A stretch of DNA of 64,000 bases. It comes from Treponema putidum (lineage in GTDB: Bacteria; Spirochaetota; Spirochaetia; Treponematales; Treponemataceae). The notes beneath the pieces were generated by a model that worked only from the letters and a program-made list of their open reading frames with translations, was not told where the DNA came from and searched no databases. The stretch spans positions 248,001 through 312,000 of the forward strand of contig NZ_CP009228.1 of the NCBI RefSeq assembly GCF_000755145.1, written 5' to 3'. Below, piece by piece: positions 17,356-25,571 of the stretch. The first letter of the stretch is position 1; each line of letters opens with the position of its first letter. Both the position numbers and the translations under genes were made by a program.

Positions 17356-19731
17356 CTATCTTTTTTTCTTCGTCAACGCACCCCTAAAGGCTATGTCCAA
17401 AACTTCTTCAACATGGCTTACGGGGTAAAACTTAATGCCCTTCTTAATATATTCGGGGATCTCGTCTAAGTCCCTTGTGTTAGCCTTGGGGATTATAACT
17501 TCTTTTATCCCGTTGCGGCGGGCAGCGATTGTTTTTTCTTTTAGGCCGCCTATGGCAAGAACCTGTCCCGTAAGTGAAAGCTCTCCGGTCATAGCAAGTT
17601 TCGGTTTTATGATCTTCCCTGAAAATAGAGATAAAAAAGCTGTGGCCATCGTGATACCGGCTGAAGGCCCGTCTTTGGGCGTGGCTCCTTCCGGCAGGTG
17701 AAGGTGGATTATGTTTTTTTCAAACCAGTCCGGTTTTTTTATTTTATTTTCTACGGCAAAGATTCGTGTCCATGACAGGGCGATTCCGGCGGATTCTTTC
17801 ATAACGTTTCCGGCTTGACCTGTGAGTTTAAAGCCGCCTTTTCCCGCCATCGATGCCGCTTCTATCAAAAGAGTATCCCCTCCCATCGATGTCCAAGCAA
17901 GGCCTATTGCCGTACCGGGAACATCGGCTTTTTTTATATCATCATCGCGGAAGATAACCTTGCCAAGCATCTTTTCAACATCGGCCTTTGTTACGGTTAA
18001 TTGTTCATCTTCTTTTCTTTTACCGTTTACAATTTCAGTTGCAACCTTTCGGTGAATCTTATCCAGCTTCTTTTCAAAGTTGCGCACGCCGGCTTCCCTT
18101 GCGTAAGAGTTGGCAATATAAAGAAGCATATCCTGACTGTAGACAACTTGATTCTTTTTAAGACCGTGCTTTTCAAGGCTTTTCGGAATAAGGTGTTTTT
18201 TTGCTATCTGCACCTTTTCGGAATCTATGTAGCCCGAAAGATTTATTACCTCAGCCCTGTCCAAAAGCGGACGGGGAATAGAATCGAGGGTGTTTGCCGT
18301 AAGTATAAAAACTATGTTGGAAAGGTCAAAGGGCAAATCCAAATAGTGGTCTCTAAAGTTTATGTTTTGCTCAGGGTCTAAGACTTCAAGGAGGGCACTT
18401 GATGGATCTCCCTGATAGCTTTGTCCCATCTTATCCACCTCGTCTATCATAAAAACGGGGGAATTGGTTTTGACTACCTTTAAGCCCTGTAGGATTTTAC
18501 CGGGCATGGCCCCTATATAGGTTCTTCGGTGTCCCTTTATTTCGGCCTCGTCCCTCATACCTCCTACTGAAAACCTAAAGAATGGTTTGCGCATGGCTCG
18601 GGCTATGGACATTCCTACACTTGTTTTACCTACACCGGGCGGGCCTACCAAAAGAATTATGGAACCCTTAGTGTCTTTTTTTAGCTTGCGCACGGAAAGG
18701 TATTCTATTATTCGGGTCTTTACATCTTCAAGTCCGTAGTGATCCTTGTTTAAAATCTTTTGAGCTTTTGCAATATCGTATTCTTCCGGTTCCGAATTTT
18801 TCCACGGAAGGGAAAGAATGGTTTCCAAATAATTTCGGGTAACTATGTATTCGGAAGAATAGGGGTCGAGCATCTTAAATTTTTCAAACTCGGAATCTAC
18901 AGCCTCTTTTACTTCTCCGGAAAATTGAAACTCTTCTATTCTCTTTGCAAAGTTTTCTTCTTCATTGGTCTTAGGATCGGTGGTCAGCCCCAATTCTTCT
19001 TTGATGGATTTAAGTTCTTCCCTTAAAAAATAGTCGCGCTGATTTTTTTCTACACGCGTATTAAGGTCTTCCTGTATTTTTCGCTGAACCTGCAAAAGTT
19101 CTTGTTCTTTTTTGATGTGAATAAAAACCTCTTCCATTCTCTTTTTTACGTTTAAGGTTTCAAGAATCTTTTGCTGATCTTCTTTTTGAATGTTTAAAAT
19201 ACTTGCGATAAAGTCTGCAATCTTTCCGGGATGGTCAATGTTGATCATATTGAGCCGCATCTCTTCGGAAAACAGAGGATTGTTTTCAGAAAGCTGCTTC
19301 ATCTCGCTTATAAGGGCTCTTGTTAGGGCCTCCACCTCATGGTTTTTTTCTTCTTCATCATCCAGATATTGAACGGCTACGACTATCGGGTTTGTATCAT
19401 TGACCGTTTTGCGTATTTTAAAACGTTTTTGAGTTGCGATAAAAACATTGAGACCTCCGTCCGGCAGATTTATTTTACGCACTATTTTTGCGGCACATCC
19501 TACTTTGTACAAATCCTTGGCCTGAGGGTTTTCAATATTGTTTTTAAGAAGGGTAAGCCCTATAAAGCCGTCTCCCGCATAGGCATCTTCAATGGATTTT
19601 ATGTCTTCAGGGGCATTAATTAAAAGCGGCGTAAAAATGCCGGGAAAAATCGGTCTGCCGCTCAAGGGAATAATATTTAACTTTTGCGGCAGCAAACTTT
19701 CTATCGGAATAATTTCTTTTTTATCACTCAT
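17356..19731 (-). CDS. lon: ATP-dependent protease La (Lon)
   Basis: From the ATG at 19731 the protein is 791 residues, normal for Lon. The N-domain begins NIIPLSGRPIFPG; the AAA module has GPPGVGKTS (about residue 362) and FMIDEVDKMG; the protease domain has the catalytic Ser in PKDGPSAGITMA (about residue 689) and Lys in IGGLKEKT (about residue 728). An in-frame codon 48 bases upstream would place 16 hydrophobic residues before MSDKKEII, but that stretch coincides with the promoter, so I reject it. Lon degrades misfolded and regulatory proteins. It lies upstream of the fic gene. Confidence 0.96.
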   Translation of the reverse strand: MSDKKEIIPIESLLPQKLNIIPLSGRPIFPGIFTPLLINAPEDIKSIEDAYAGDGFIGLTLLKNNIENPQAKDLYKVGCAAKIVRKINLPDGGLNVFIATQKRFKIRKTVNDTNPIVVAVQYLDDEEEKNHEVEALTRALISEMKQLSENNPLFSEEMRLNMINIDHPGKIADFIASILNIQKEDQQKILETLNVKKRMEEVFIHIKKEQELLQVQRKIQEDLNTRVEKNQRDYFLREELKSIKEELGLTTDPKTNEEENFAKRIEEFQFSGEVKEAVDSEFEKFKMLDPYSSEYIVTRNYLETILSLPWKNSEPEEYDIAKAQKILNKDHYGLEDVKTRIIEYLSVRKLKKDTKGSIILLVGPPGVGKTSVGMSIARAMRKPFFRFSVGGMRDEAEIKGHRRTYIGAMPGKILQGLKVVKTNSPVFMIDEVDKMGQSYQGDPSSALLEVLDPEQNINFRDHYLDLPFDLSNIVFILTANTLDSIPRPLLDRAEVINLSGYIDSEKVQIAKKHLIPKSLEKHGLKKNQVVYSQDMLLYIANSYAREAGVRNFEKKLDKIHRKVATEIVNGKRKEDEQLTVTKADVEKMLGKVIFRDDDIKKADVPGTAIGLAWTSMGGDTLLIEAASMAGKGGFKLTGQAGNVMKESAGIALSWTRIFAVENKIKKPDWFEKNIIHLHLPEGATPKDGPSAGITMATAFLSLFSGKIIKPKLAMTGELSLTGQVLAIGGLKEKTIAARRNGIKEVIIPKANTRDLDEIPEYIKKGIKFYPVSHVEEVLDIAFRGALTKKKR

Positions 19732-19737
19732 TCTATA

Positions 19738-19766
19738 AATATCACAATAATTTAAAAAAAAGTCAA
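19738..19766 (-). promoter_or_regulatory. promoter of lon, leaderless type
   Basis: TTGACT (19766-19761), 17-base spacer, GATATT (19743-19738), then six bases to the ATG at 19731. No Shine-Dalgarno sequence. Confidence 0.6.
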
Positions 19767-19926
19767 TCGGAAAAAGCATTTATTACGGGCTAACAGTGTT
19801 ATAAAAGCTGTAATTAATCCTTTACACCTCAAATTTTTAACATATAAATATTTTATTGCAAAATATGAATTCTTCAAAAGATGAGGTATTTGAAATAAAA
19901 AGAGCTCTTTTAAGCATCTATATTGA

Positions 19927-20946
19927 AAATCAAAATCCTTCGGTTCTTGTAAAGGAGAACCTATATCCAAAATAAAGGGTAAAGACATTTCGGCTTTTAG
20001 ACGGAACAACTTAGGCTTTGTGTTTCAAGACTATAATCTCTTGGGTCAGTTTTCCGTAAAGGATAATATATTACTCCCTCTTGTGCTCTCAAACTATTCT
20101 ACCGATGAGATAAAAAAATTATCGGATAACATTACAAATATGAAAAGTGATGAGATTTTTATCTTTTGTAATAATAATCAAATTGACTATACAAGGCCAT
20201 TACAAATAGGGCAAAAAAAATTTAAAGTAAAAAAGTTTGAAAATAAATTCGTATCAGTGATGAGCAATTCTCCTTATATTCCTTATTCCCCGTTTCCTTA
20301 TATAAACCTGATAGCTAAAAATTCTAAAAGCCTTGAACTTATTAAAAATGAATTAAACTTATTAAAAGAAGAGGCAAAGACTAAGTTTAAAAACAAAGAA
20401 CTGCTCGCGCTTGAAAAATCATTTTTTTGGAATACCTCCGCCGATAATCTTAAAACTATTCCTCAAAACTATATTCAAGACATAAAAAAATCGGCAAAGG
20501 CTTCGGATGCAGGGCTGTTTTATGGCAATAAATTTCAGTCTTATAAAGACAGAAGAGAATTTGACGGCAGCTTTTTATTTTTAGGAACTTTTTTGAGCCT
20601 TATGTTTTTAATATGGCTCATTCTGATTATGTACTTCAAACAGATTTCCGAAGGTGTAGAAGACAGACGACGGTATCAAATAATGCTCAAAATAGGAATG
20701 GACTGTTCTTTAATCAAAAAAACTTCACAAGCCCAGCTCGTTTGGCTCTTTGTGCTGCCTGTTTTAGTTTCGCTTGTCCACTGTTTTTTTGCTTCTCCCT
20801 TATTTAGCCGGCTGCTATTAGTCCTGGGGCTTTTTGACACGTCCGTTTTTTTTGCCGCCTTGCTTTTAACCGGAGGCTTTACCCTGATTTTATATTTGCT
20901 TTTTTATAAGATTACTTTGAATAAGTATAATAAAATTATCCGATAG
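19927..20946 (+). pseudogene. chimeric remnant of an ABC transporter (ATPase fragment fused to permease half)
   Basis: The frame begins just after a stop at 19924 and has no Walker A. The first 60 codons match the Q-loop region of LolD/BceA-type ATPases (GKDISAFRRNNLGFVFQDYN, then SVKDNILLPLVL). Past about 20110 the same frame becomes the C-terminal half of an FtsX/BceB-type permease: a charged extracellular stretch, then three hydrophobic segments (about 20570-20640, 20740-20800, 20810-20915). An in-frame deletion that removed the end of the ATPase and the front of the permease explains this. Translation could start at GTG 20020, giving 308 residues, but a transporter is not possible. A 36-codon frame at 19865-19975 before it is unrecognised. 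Confidence 0.75.
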
Positions 20947-20949
20947 AGA

Positions 20950-20978
20950 AAAGGCTGTTCCATTTGGGAACAGCCTTT
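20950..20978. terminator. strong bidirectional hairpin terminator
   Basis: Perfect 12-bp stem AAAGGCTGTTCC / GGAACAGCCTTT with a five-base loop, between two convergent genes. Confidence 0.75.
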
Positions 20979-20986
20979 GTTTGATA

Positions 20987-21499
20987 CTATTTCCCGCGAT
21001 ATTTCTTTAAAGCTTTTTTTATATCCTTGATTGCCCAGTCGTAATGACTGGAAGTAGCGGATACACAGTAACTGCCGAGGGTCGTTGTACCGGTCCAGTC
21101 AAAATATTTTTTTGAAAAAAGTTCATCATTGGAAAAAGTTTCGATTAGTTTCATAACTTCTTTATGCGTTTTTTTAAGCATTTTTTCGGCATCGGCATAA
21201 GGGGTGCCTTGATGCTTTTTCCAAAACTCAACATTCATTTCAGGATAAGTTTTCCAGTTGTAAGGTTCAGGCAAAAAGGCCGCCGGTTTCCCTTTTGTGT
21301 TGGACTTGATCCAATTCAATAAAAGGCAGTGCCATTCATAAAGATGAACAATTACATCGCGTAGATTTTTATCGCGCTCGTTCGGATTTATATCGGCAGT
21401 TCTTTCTTTTTCAGTCATACCGTCAATTAAATTCCACAGTTTTTCAAACTGCTCATTTGAAGCAAAAATCAAATCTTCTTTTGTTGTAGGTCTCGGCAT
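20987..21499 (-). CDS. ClbS/DfsB-family four-helix protein (DUF1706)
   Basis: A 170-residue protein with the family opening MPRPTTKEDLIFASNEQF and the helical signature around HLYEWHCLLLNWI (about residue 58). The family includes ClbS, which hydrolyses the cyclopropane of colibactin, and other DinB-like proteins, but most members have no known substrate. It has a GGAG ribosome-binding site. The WYL regulator lies upstream in the same direction, separated by 73 bases, an arrangement that suggests a regulator with its target. Family assignment is firm, function is inference. Confidence 0.85.
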   Translation of the reverse strand: MPRPTTKEDLIFASNEQFEKLWNLIDGMTEKERTADINPNERDKNLRDVIVHLYEWHCLLLNWIKSNTKGKPAAFLPEPYNWKTYPEMNVEFWKKHQGTPYADAEKMLKKTHKEVMKLIETFSNDELFSKKYFDWTGTTTLGSYCVSATSSHYDWAIKDIKKALKKYRGK

Positions 21500-21572
21500 C
21501 GTCTACTCCTTGTATAACACAGCTATTATAGCACATCAACCTGTCAGAATGTGTCAGGTTTGAAAAAAGAAT

Positions 21573-22478
21573 TTAAACTTTCCTATACCATTTCATAATT
21601 TCTTCTGCAAGTTTTGCGATTTCGGTTTTTAAGTTTTCCGGTTCAAGGATTTCTACTTCGGTGCCGAGCGACAGGACAAAACCGCAGACCCACGAATCAA
21701 AAGGGAGGGCTGCATTCAGGGTATATGAGCCGTCGGAATTTTTTGCGATAAGCTCCTGAGGAAATTCATCGTAGAGTCTGTAGGCGGTTTTAGCAGTGCA
21801 TTTTAATTTAATGTTTGTAAGGGGAAGCGGTGCCGCTTCTTTATTGTCAGGTATTTTGCCGAGCAATTCTGCACGATTAAATGTTTTTAAAGTCTTTGTA
21901 ATAGAAAGTATACGGGTTAATCTAAAAAGTCTGTATGCGTTTTTTTCGGTACAATAGCATTCGGCATACCAAGCCTTCGATTTATACAAAAGACATAATG
22001 GGTAGACGGTTCGTTCCATTTTTTCTCCGTATGAGCTGAGATATTCCAGCTTGACGGCTCTTCTTTCTAAAATTGCATCTTTAAGCGTTTTAAAAAGTTG
22101 ATGATCGTTTTTGTTGTCCCAGCGGGAATAATCAATCCTGATCCAATCGGCATTTTTTTGAAAGATTGCAGATAAGCGGTTTAAGATAGATTCGGTGTGT
22201 ATCTCATCGATTGGTGAAAGGCATTGCAAAGCAAGCAGTATTCTCTCCTGTTCTTCTTTTGTTAGAATCGATTTATTGATTGTGTAGCTTTCATCGATAA
22301 AAATTCCTCCGCCTGTTCCCTGTACAGTGTACACGGGAATTCCTGCACTGCTTAAAATATCTATGTCGCGGTAAATAGTGCGCACCGATACGCCGAATTT
22401 TTTTGCAAGTTCTTGTGCAGTTGTCTGCTTCCGATTGAGAAGGATAAATACGATTTCAAAAAGTCTTTCCGAGCGCAT
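21573..22478 (-). CDS. YafY-type transcriptional regulator with HTH and WYL domain
   Basis: A 301-residue regulator. Residues 1-60 are a winged helix-turn-helix of the HTH_11 class (TAQELAKKFGVSVRTIYRDI), followed by GTGGGIFIDESYTI. Residues 135-215 hold the WYL-type ligand domain (AVKLEYLSSYGEKMERTVYP, then LLYKSKAWYAECYC) with the arginine-rich YRLFRLTRI. A C-terminal WCX-like region follows. WYL proteins sense nucleotide-type or single-stranded nucleic-acid ligands and often control stress or defence genes. Its start is three bases after the end of the decayed vapC remnant, so the regulator may be expressed from the old toxin-antitoxin promoter. Confidence 0.88.
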   Translation of the reverse strand: MRSERLFEIVFILLNRKQTTAQELAKKFGVSVRTIYRDIDILSSAGIPVYTVQGTGGGIFIDESYTINKSILTKEEQERILLALQCLSPIDEIHTESILNRLSAIFQKNADWIRIDYSRWDNKNDHQLFKTLKDAILERRAVKLEYLSSYGEKMERTVYPLCLLYKSKAWYAECYCTEKNAYRLFRLTRILSITKTLKTFNRAELLGKIPDNKEAAPLPLTNIKLKCTAKTAYRLYDEFPQELIAKNSDGSYTLNAALPFDSWVCGFVLSLGTEVEILEPENLKTEIAKLAEEIMKWYRKV

Positions 22479-22480
22479 AG

Positions 22481-22574
22481 TTAAATACTATCATACAATT
22501 TTAGCTTTGGAATAACTGTCTGAATAAGCTTAAAATGTCTGTCGTTGGCCCATATTTGTATCTACTAAAATCAT
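22481..22574 (-). pseudogene. internally deleted PIN-domain toxin (vapC remnant)
   Basis: The ATG at 22574 overlaps the antitoxin stop (ATGA), as in intact vapBC pairs. The first seven codons read MILVDTN, the start of a PIN domain with its first catalytic Asp. The sequence then jumps, one frame over, to codons reading WANDRHFKLIQTVIPKLKLY, which is how PIN toxins end. About 100 codons of the middle are missing. The first frame stops after 14 residues, so no toxin can be made. Confidence 0.75.
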
Positions 22575-22786
22575 GCAAGACTTTTTTCCCTCAGTTCAGT
22601 AACGGCATTACAATCTAAATGAATTTTTCCTGCTAAGTCAAAAAAGGCTTGCTTGCTTTTGATTTCTGTATGCTTAGTTAAAACACTATTTTGCTCCGAT
22701 TGGAGAAACTTAATAAATACAGAAACAGACATCAAAAGTTGTTCCGGTAGAGTTCGTATTTGCTCAATTAATATATCATAAGACAT
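22571..22786 (-). CDS. orphan VapB-like antitoxin
   Basis: A 71-residue protein (MSYDILIEQIRTLPEQLLMS) resembling the short DUF2281/VapB-type antitoxins: an N-terminal helical part and a C-terminal tail that would wrap a PIN toxin. A GAGGG ribosome-binding site precedes it. Its partner directly downstream is deleted. It is therefore probably a relic, although it could still act as a repressor of the locus that now leads into the WYL regulator gene. Confidence 0.65.
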   Translation of the reverse strand: MSYDILIEQIRTLPEQLLMSVSVFIKFLQSEQNSVLTKHTEIKSKQAFFDLAGKIHLDCNAVTELREKSLA

Positions 22787-22813
22787 AATTAACCCTCATA
22801 AAGACTTTTTGCA

Positions 22814-22916
22814 GGAAACCTAAGTTTCCGAAAAAAGTTTTTTCAAGCGGTTTATTTACAAACCGCATACAATATCGATAAACAGTGAGGCTGAATTTCT
22901 GCCGAACTGTTTATCA
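22814..22916. repeat. tandem palindromes with dispersed repeat copy A
   Basis: Three hairpins in a row: GGAAAC-ctaa-GTTTCC (22814-22829), GCGGTTT-atttac-AAACCGC (22847-22866), and GATAAACAGT...ACTGTTTATC (22877-22916, perfect 10-bp arms with an inner GGC/GCC). The last one is shared with 42441-42507 and 62924-62990. The gene-free stretch 22787-23129 holds nothing else I can identify. Confidence 0.75.
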
Positions 22917-23129
22917 TATCTCCTTGCTTTAATCATATCACAAAAAACACTAGGTTTCAAGTTAACCTGTACAAAAGATCGAAACGGGCGAATGAAAAAA
23001 ATATGGTTTGATTAAGTGAACAGGCTTGTATACCGAGTGAGCAAAAATACTTTGGAAATTCTTTCCTGCGCGGACATTACGAGGATTAATCGAAATGCGG
23101 TTACGTATAGTATGGATAATCATTTAATT

Positions 23130-23537
23130 TTATTGAACATTCTTTTTCCAGTTTTCCAATTTCAATAACGGAACATTTTCAAAATGCTTTGTGTTATTTG
23201 TTACTAAAGTCAAATCGTTGTAAATTGCCGTTGCTGCAATAAATAAATCCATATCTTCTATTCTTATTGCCTTTGCATACAGCTTTGCCTTTATGTCGGC
23301 AAATACTTCCATGACATCGGCATTTAATTCTTCGATGGGATAAATTTCGCGAATATGATTTACCTTTATCATATTCTTATGTTCATTCTTAGACCGAGTT
23401 GCACCAAAGACAAGCTCTGCATAAGTAATCATCGAAATAGAAATAGGAATATGCTTGTTTTCTTCAAATTTTGCCAGTACGGTCTTGTCGCCTCGGAGTG
23501 CAAAAATTATTATATCAGTATCAATCAAATATGCCAT
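23130..23537 (-). CDS. VapC-type PIN-domain ribonuclease toxin
   Basis: A 135-residue PIN protein. Acidic active-site residues are visible in MAYLIDTDIIIFAL (residues 1-14), SMITYAELVFG (about residue 35, conserved Glu), IRIEDMDLFIAATAI (about residue 97) and the C-terminal LVTNNTKHFENVP. Such toxins cleave tRNA or rRNA when the antitoxin is degraded. It overlaps the antitoxin gene by 17 bases. All catalytic positions look intact, unlike the remnant next door. Confidence 0.88.
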   Translation of the reverse strand: MAYLIDTDIIIFALRGDKTVLAKFEENKHIPISISMITYAELVFGATRSKNEHKNMIKVNHIREIYPIEELNADVMEVFADIKAKLYAKAIRIEDMDLFIAATAIYNDLTLVTNNTKHFENVPLLKLENWKKNVQ

Positions 23538-23799
23538 CTAAAACCTCAAATCTTGTTGAATTGATACGGGAATCTCTTATATCATCGATAATTTCTTCTG
23601 TGTTTCGCAAATCTTCCCATGAGCCTGCAAGTTTTAAAAATTCCTCTGTAGCATTTTTTGTTTTTACGGGAGCAGAAGTAAAATAATCTTGTAAAATTGT
23701 AATAACTTGCTGACTGATTGAGCGGTTATCTCGTTTTGCTGCGAATTTTAATCTATCATATAAACGATCATCCATATCACGGACTTGTAAAATTGCCAT
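23521..23799 (-). CDS. VapB/FitA-type ribbon-helix-helix antitoxin
   Basis: A 92-residue protein. MAILQVRDMDDRLYDRLKFA followed by RSISQQVITIL (residues 28-38) is a ribbon-helix-helix DNA-binding fold of the FitA/Arc class. The C-terminal 45 residues are acidic and probably bind and neutralise the PIN toxin. It has a GGAG site eight bases before the ATG and overlaps the toxin by 17 bases, the standard antitoxin-first arrangement with autoregulation. Confidence 0.85.
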   Translation of the reverse strand: MAILQVRDMDDRLYDRLKFAAKRDNRSISQQVITILQDYFTSAPVKTKNATEEFLKLAGSWEDLRNTEEIIDDIRDSRINSTRFEVLDGIFD

Positions 23800-23885
23800 A
23801 CTATGTCTCCAAGTATATTATATAAGATATTGTATGAAAAATCAAGCAAAATTCATTATATAAACAAATTCGAGAAGATTTGGAA

Positions 23886-24677
23886 TTAATAATTAACAAA
23901 AAAATCAAAGGCTCTTTTGTTAAAATCTTTTGCTTCTTCATATGCAGAATGGCCATAATCTTCATACATATAAATTTCACAGTTCAGTTTATCGGCAATT
24001 TCATTCGATGATTTTCCTTCAACAATTTTATCATCTTTTCCGCCCAAAACAAGAACAGGGCATTTGATTTTCACTAATTTCTCATAAGTGTTACAGGTCA
24101 AACATGCTTTTGCCATATTTATAAATCGAATCGGGTTTTTAGGCTTTCCAATTTTTTTTAACAACGGGAAAAATATTTTGTATTTTTTCAAATAGTTATT
24201 TGAATACATTTTTTCAAAAAGATCTTGGACCAAATTTTCATACAAATTACTTTCAGCCATTTTTATCCAATTATTCACACAATTAATTACTGTCGGATTA
24301 TTTTTTGAAAGAGTTACACCCAAGCAAAGTTTTTTTACCAACTCAGGATATTTGATAGCCAGATTTTGTGCTATCATTCCACCTTGCGATATTCCAAAAA
24401 TATTTGCATTTGAAATATTTAAGTGCTTCATACAAAAAGATAAATCATCTGCAAAATTTTCAACTGTAGCAGTTTCCGGAATATCATTCCGTTTATCAAA
24501 ACAGTAAACTCTATATTTTTTTGAAAAAATGCGATACATGTAAGCTATGAAGATTCCATTCCCTTTTACTCCTCGTAATGATAAACCGGGAATTAAAACC
24601 AAAGGTTCCGTTCCTTTACCAAAGACAACATAATTTATTTGAGTGTTATCTAATTCTATCGAACCTTCTTTTATCAT
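23886..24677 (-). CDS. alpha/beta hydrolase
   Basis: From the ATG at 24677 (GGAGAG seven bases upstream) the protein is 263 residues; a TTG five codons earlier lies over the ribosome-binding site. The fold is shown by LVLIPGLS (oxyanion region), the nucleophile elbow GISQGG (about residue 102), an acid in LGGKDDKIVE (about residue 210) and the catalytic His in DYGHSAYEE (about residue 240). Substrate is not predictable; esterases, peptidases and haloperoxidase-like enzymes share this pattern. It lies between two toxin-antitoxin-like loci. Confidence 0.85.
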   Translation of the reverse strand: MIKEGSIELDNTQINYVVFGKGTEPLVLIPGLSLRGVKGNGIFIAYMYRIFSKKYRVYCFDKRNDIPETATVENFADDLSFCMKHLNISNANIFGISQGGMIAQNLAIKYPELVKKLCLGVTLSKNNPTVINCVNNWIKMAESNLYENLVQDLFEKMYSNNYLKKYKIFFPLLKKIGKPKNPIRFINMAKACLTCNTYEKLVKIKCPVLVLGGKDDKIVEGKSSNEIADKLNCEIYMYEDYGHSAYEEAKDFNKRAFDFFVNY

Positions 24678-24797
24678 TTTCCGTCTCTCCAAGATGCAGC
24701 AGTATATAAATATAACATTCGCTTAAACTGAATTCCCTTATTTGATTACTCGATTGGTAGAGAATTTTGAAGTTCTTTTATTTTGTTTGATACGAAA

Positions 24798-25118
24798 TCA
24801 TAAATGTTTTTCATACAATACAACCCCCTCACGATCTACGATATTTTCAAGGGTCTTGCGCGTTCTTCTTTCTTCAAAACCTGAAACAGAGCCGACAACT
24901 ATATCGACTGAACGGCGCTTCAAACCGCGCAAGGAGCGATAAGCTTTTTGAGAAACTGAAAGCCTGTCCGTTATAGAATCTGACATTACAAGATAAAAAT
25001 CATAGTCGCTATCATCCTTCTCTTCATTCCTTGCAAAAGACCCGAAAAGGTAGATTTTTTGAGGATTTACGCTTTTTTGAAGCCTCTCGGCAATAGCACG
25101 GATTTCATTTGTTATCAT
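24798..25118 (-). CDS. MNT-type minimal nucleotidyltransferase
   Basis: A 106-residue protein with the polymerase-beta-like motif LFGSFARNEEKDDSDYD (residues 24-40) and a third acidic residue in SVDIVVG (about residue 70). MNT proteins are usually antitoxins that AMPylate a HEPN toxin (HepT) encoded next to them. No HEPN gene is present; only a short open stretch reading YDFVSNKIKELQN, ending at 24746, follows, which might be the tail of a lost partner. A GGAG ribosome-binding site precedes the ATG. Confidence 0.82.
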   Translation of the reverse strand: MITNEIRAIAERLQKSVNPQKIYLFGSFARNEEKDDSDYDFYLVMSDSITDRLSVSQKAYRSLRGLKRRSVDIVVGSVSGFEERRTRKTLENIVDREGVVLYEKHL

Positions 25119-25339
25119 AGTCTGCTCCTGACAACTTTATTATATCACAATATTCCGCATTTGTATGTAAATTAAATACGTTTTATGCCGCAATAAAATA
25201 ACTTAATAAGTATTATCATTTTTCACCATAATGGGTTCTACACTGAATTATTTGCCTATTCCACTATATCATGCACGATATATTTCTATCTTTATTATCA
25301 ATGTAAGCCGCATTTAGATTGTGGCAGTTATGAAGAAAA

Positions 25340-25437
25340 TAAAAAACCCGACAGGCAAAAGGAGGAGAAAAACCTGTCGGGAAACTGCAAAGGAGGTATA
25401 TTGAATTGTTTGTTGTCGTTCAACATACACTAAACAA
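25340..25437 (-). ncRNA. candidate small RNA ending in a strong terminator
   Basis: In the gene-free stretch 25119-25571 there is a perfect 9-bp stem CCCGACAGG/CCTGTCGGG (25347-25355 with 25373-25381). On the minus strand it is followed by TTTTTTATTTTC, so it is a terminator for minus-strand transcription, yet no gene lies upstream of it in that direction. A short RNA starting near 25440 is the simplest explanation. The loop contains a polypurine AGGAGG on the plus strand. A second AGGAGGT follows at about 25391. Nothing else was seen in the stretch. Confidence 0.4.
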
Positions 25438-25571
25438 AACTATTTAGGGGCTTTTAGTTACACAAAAATTTAAAAATTTAAGAAAAATTTTAGAATTTTC
25501 ATGCGAAAATAGAATTTTTTTTACAAAAAACTTTTTCTAAAGGTTTATTCTAAAAATACCGATAAGAAAAT

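Noticed and set aside
22814-22916. CRISPR repeats
   Set aside because: The palindromes differ from each other and are not evenly spaced; no repeat-spacer pattern exists here or elsewhere in the window.
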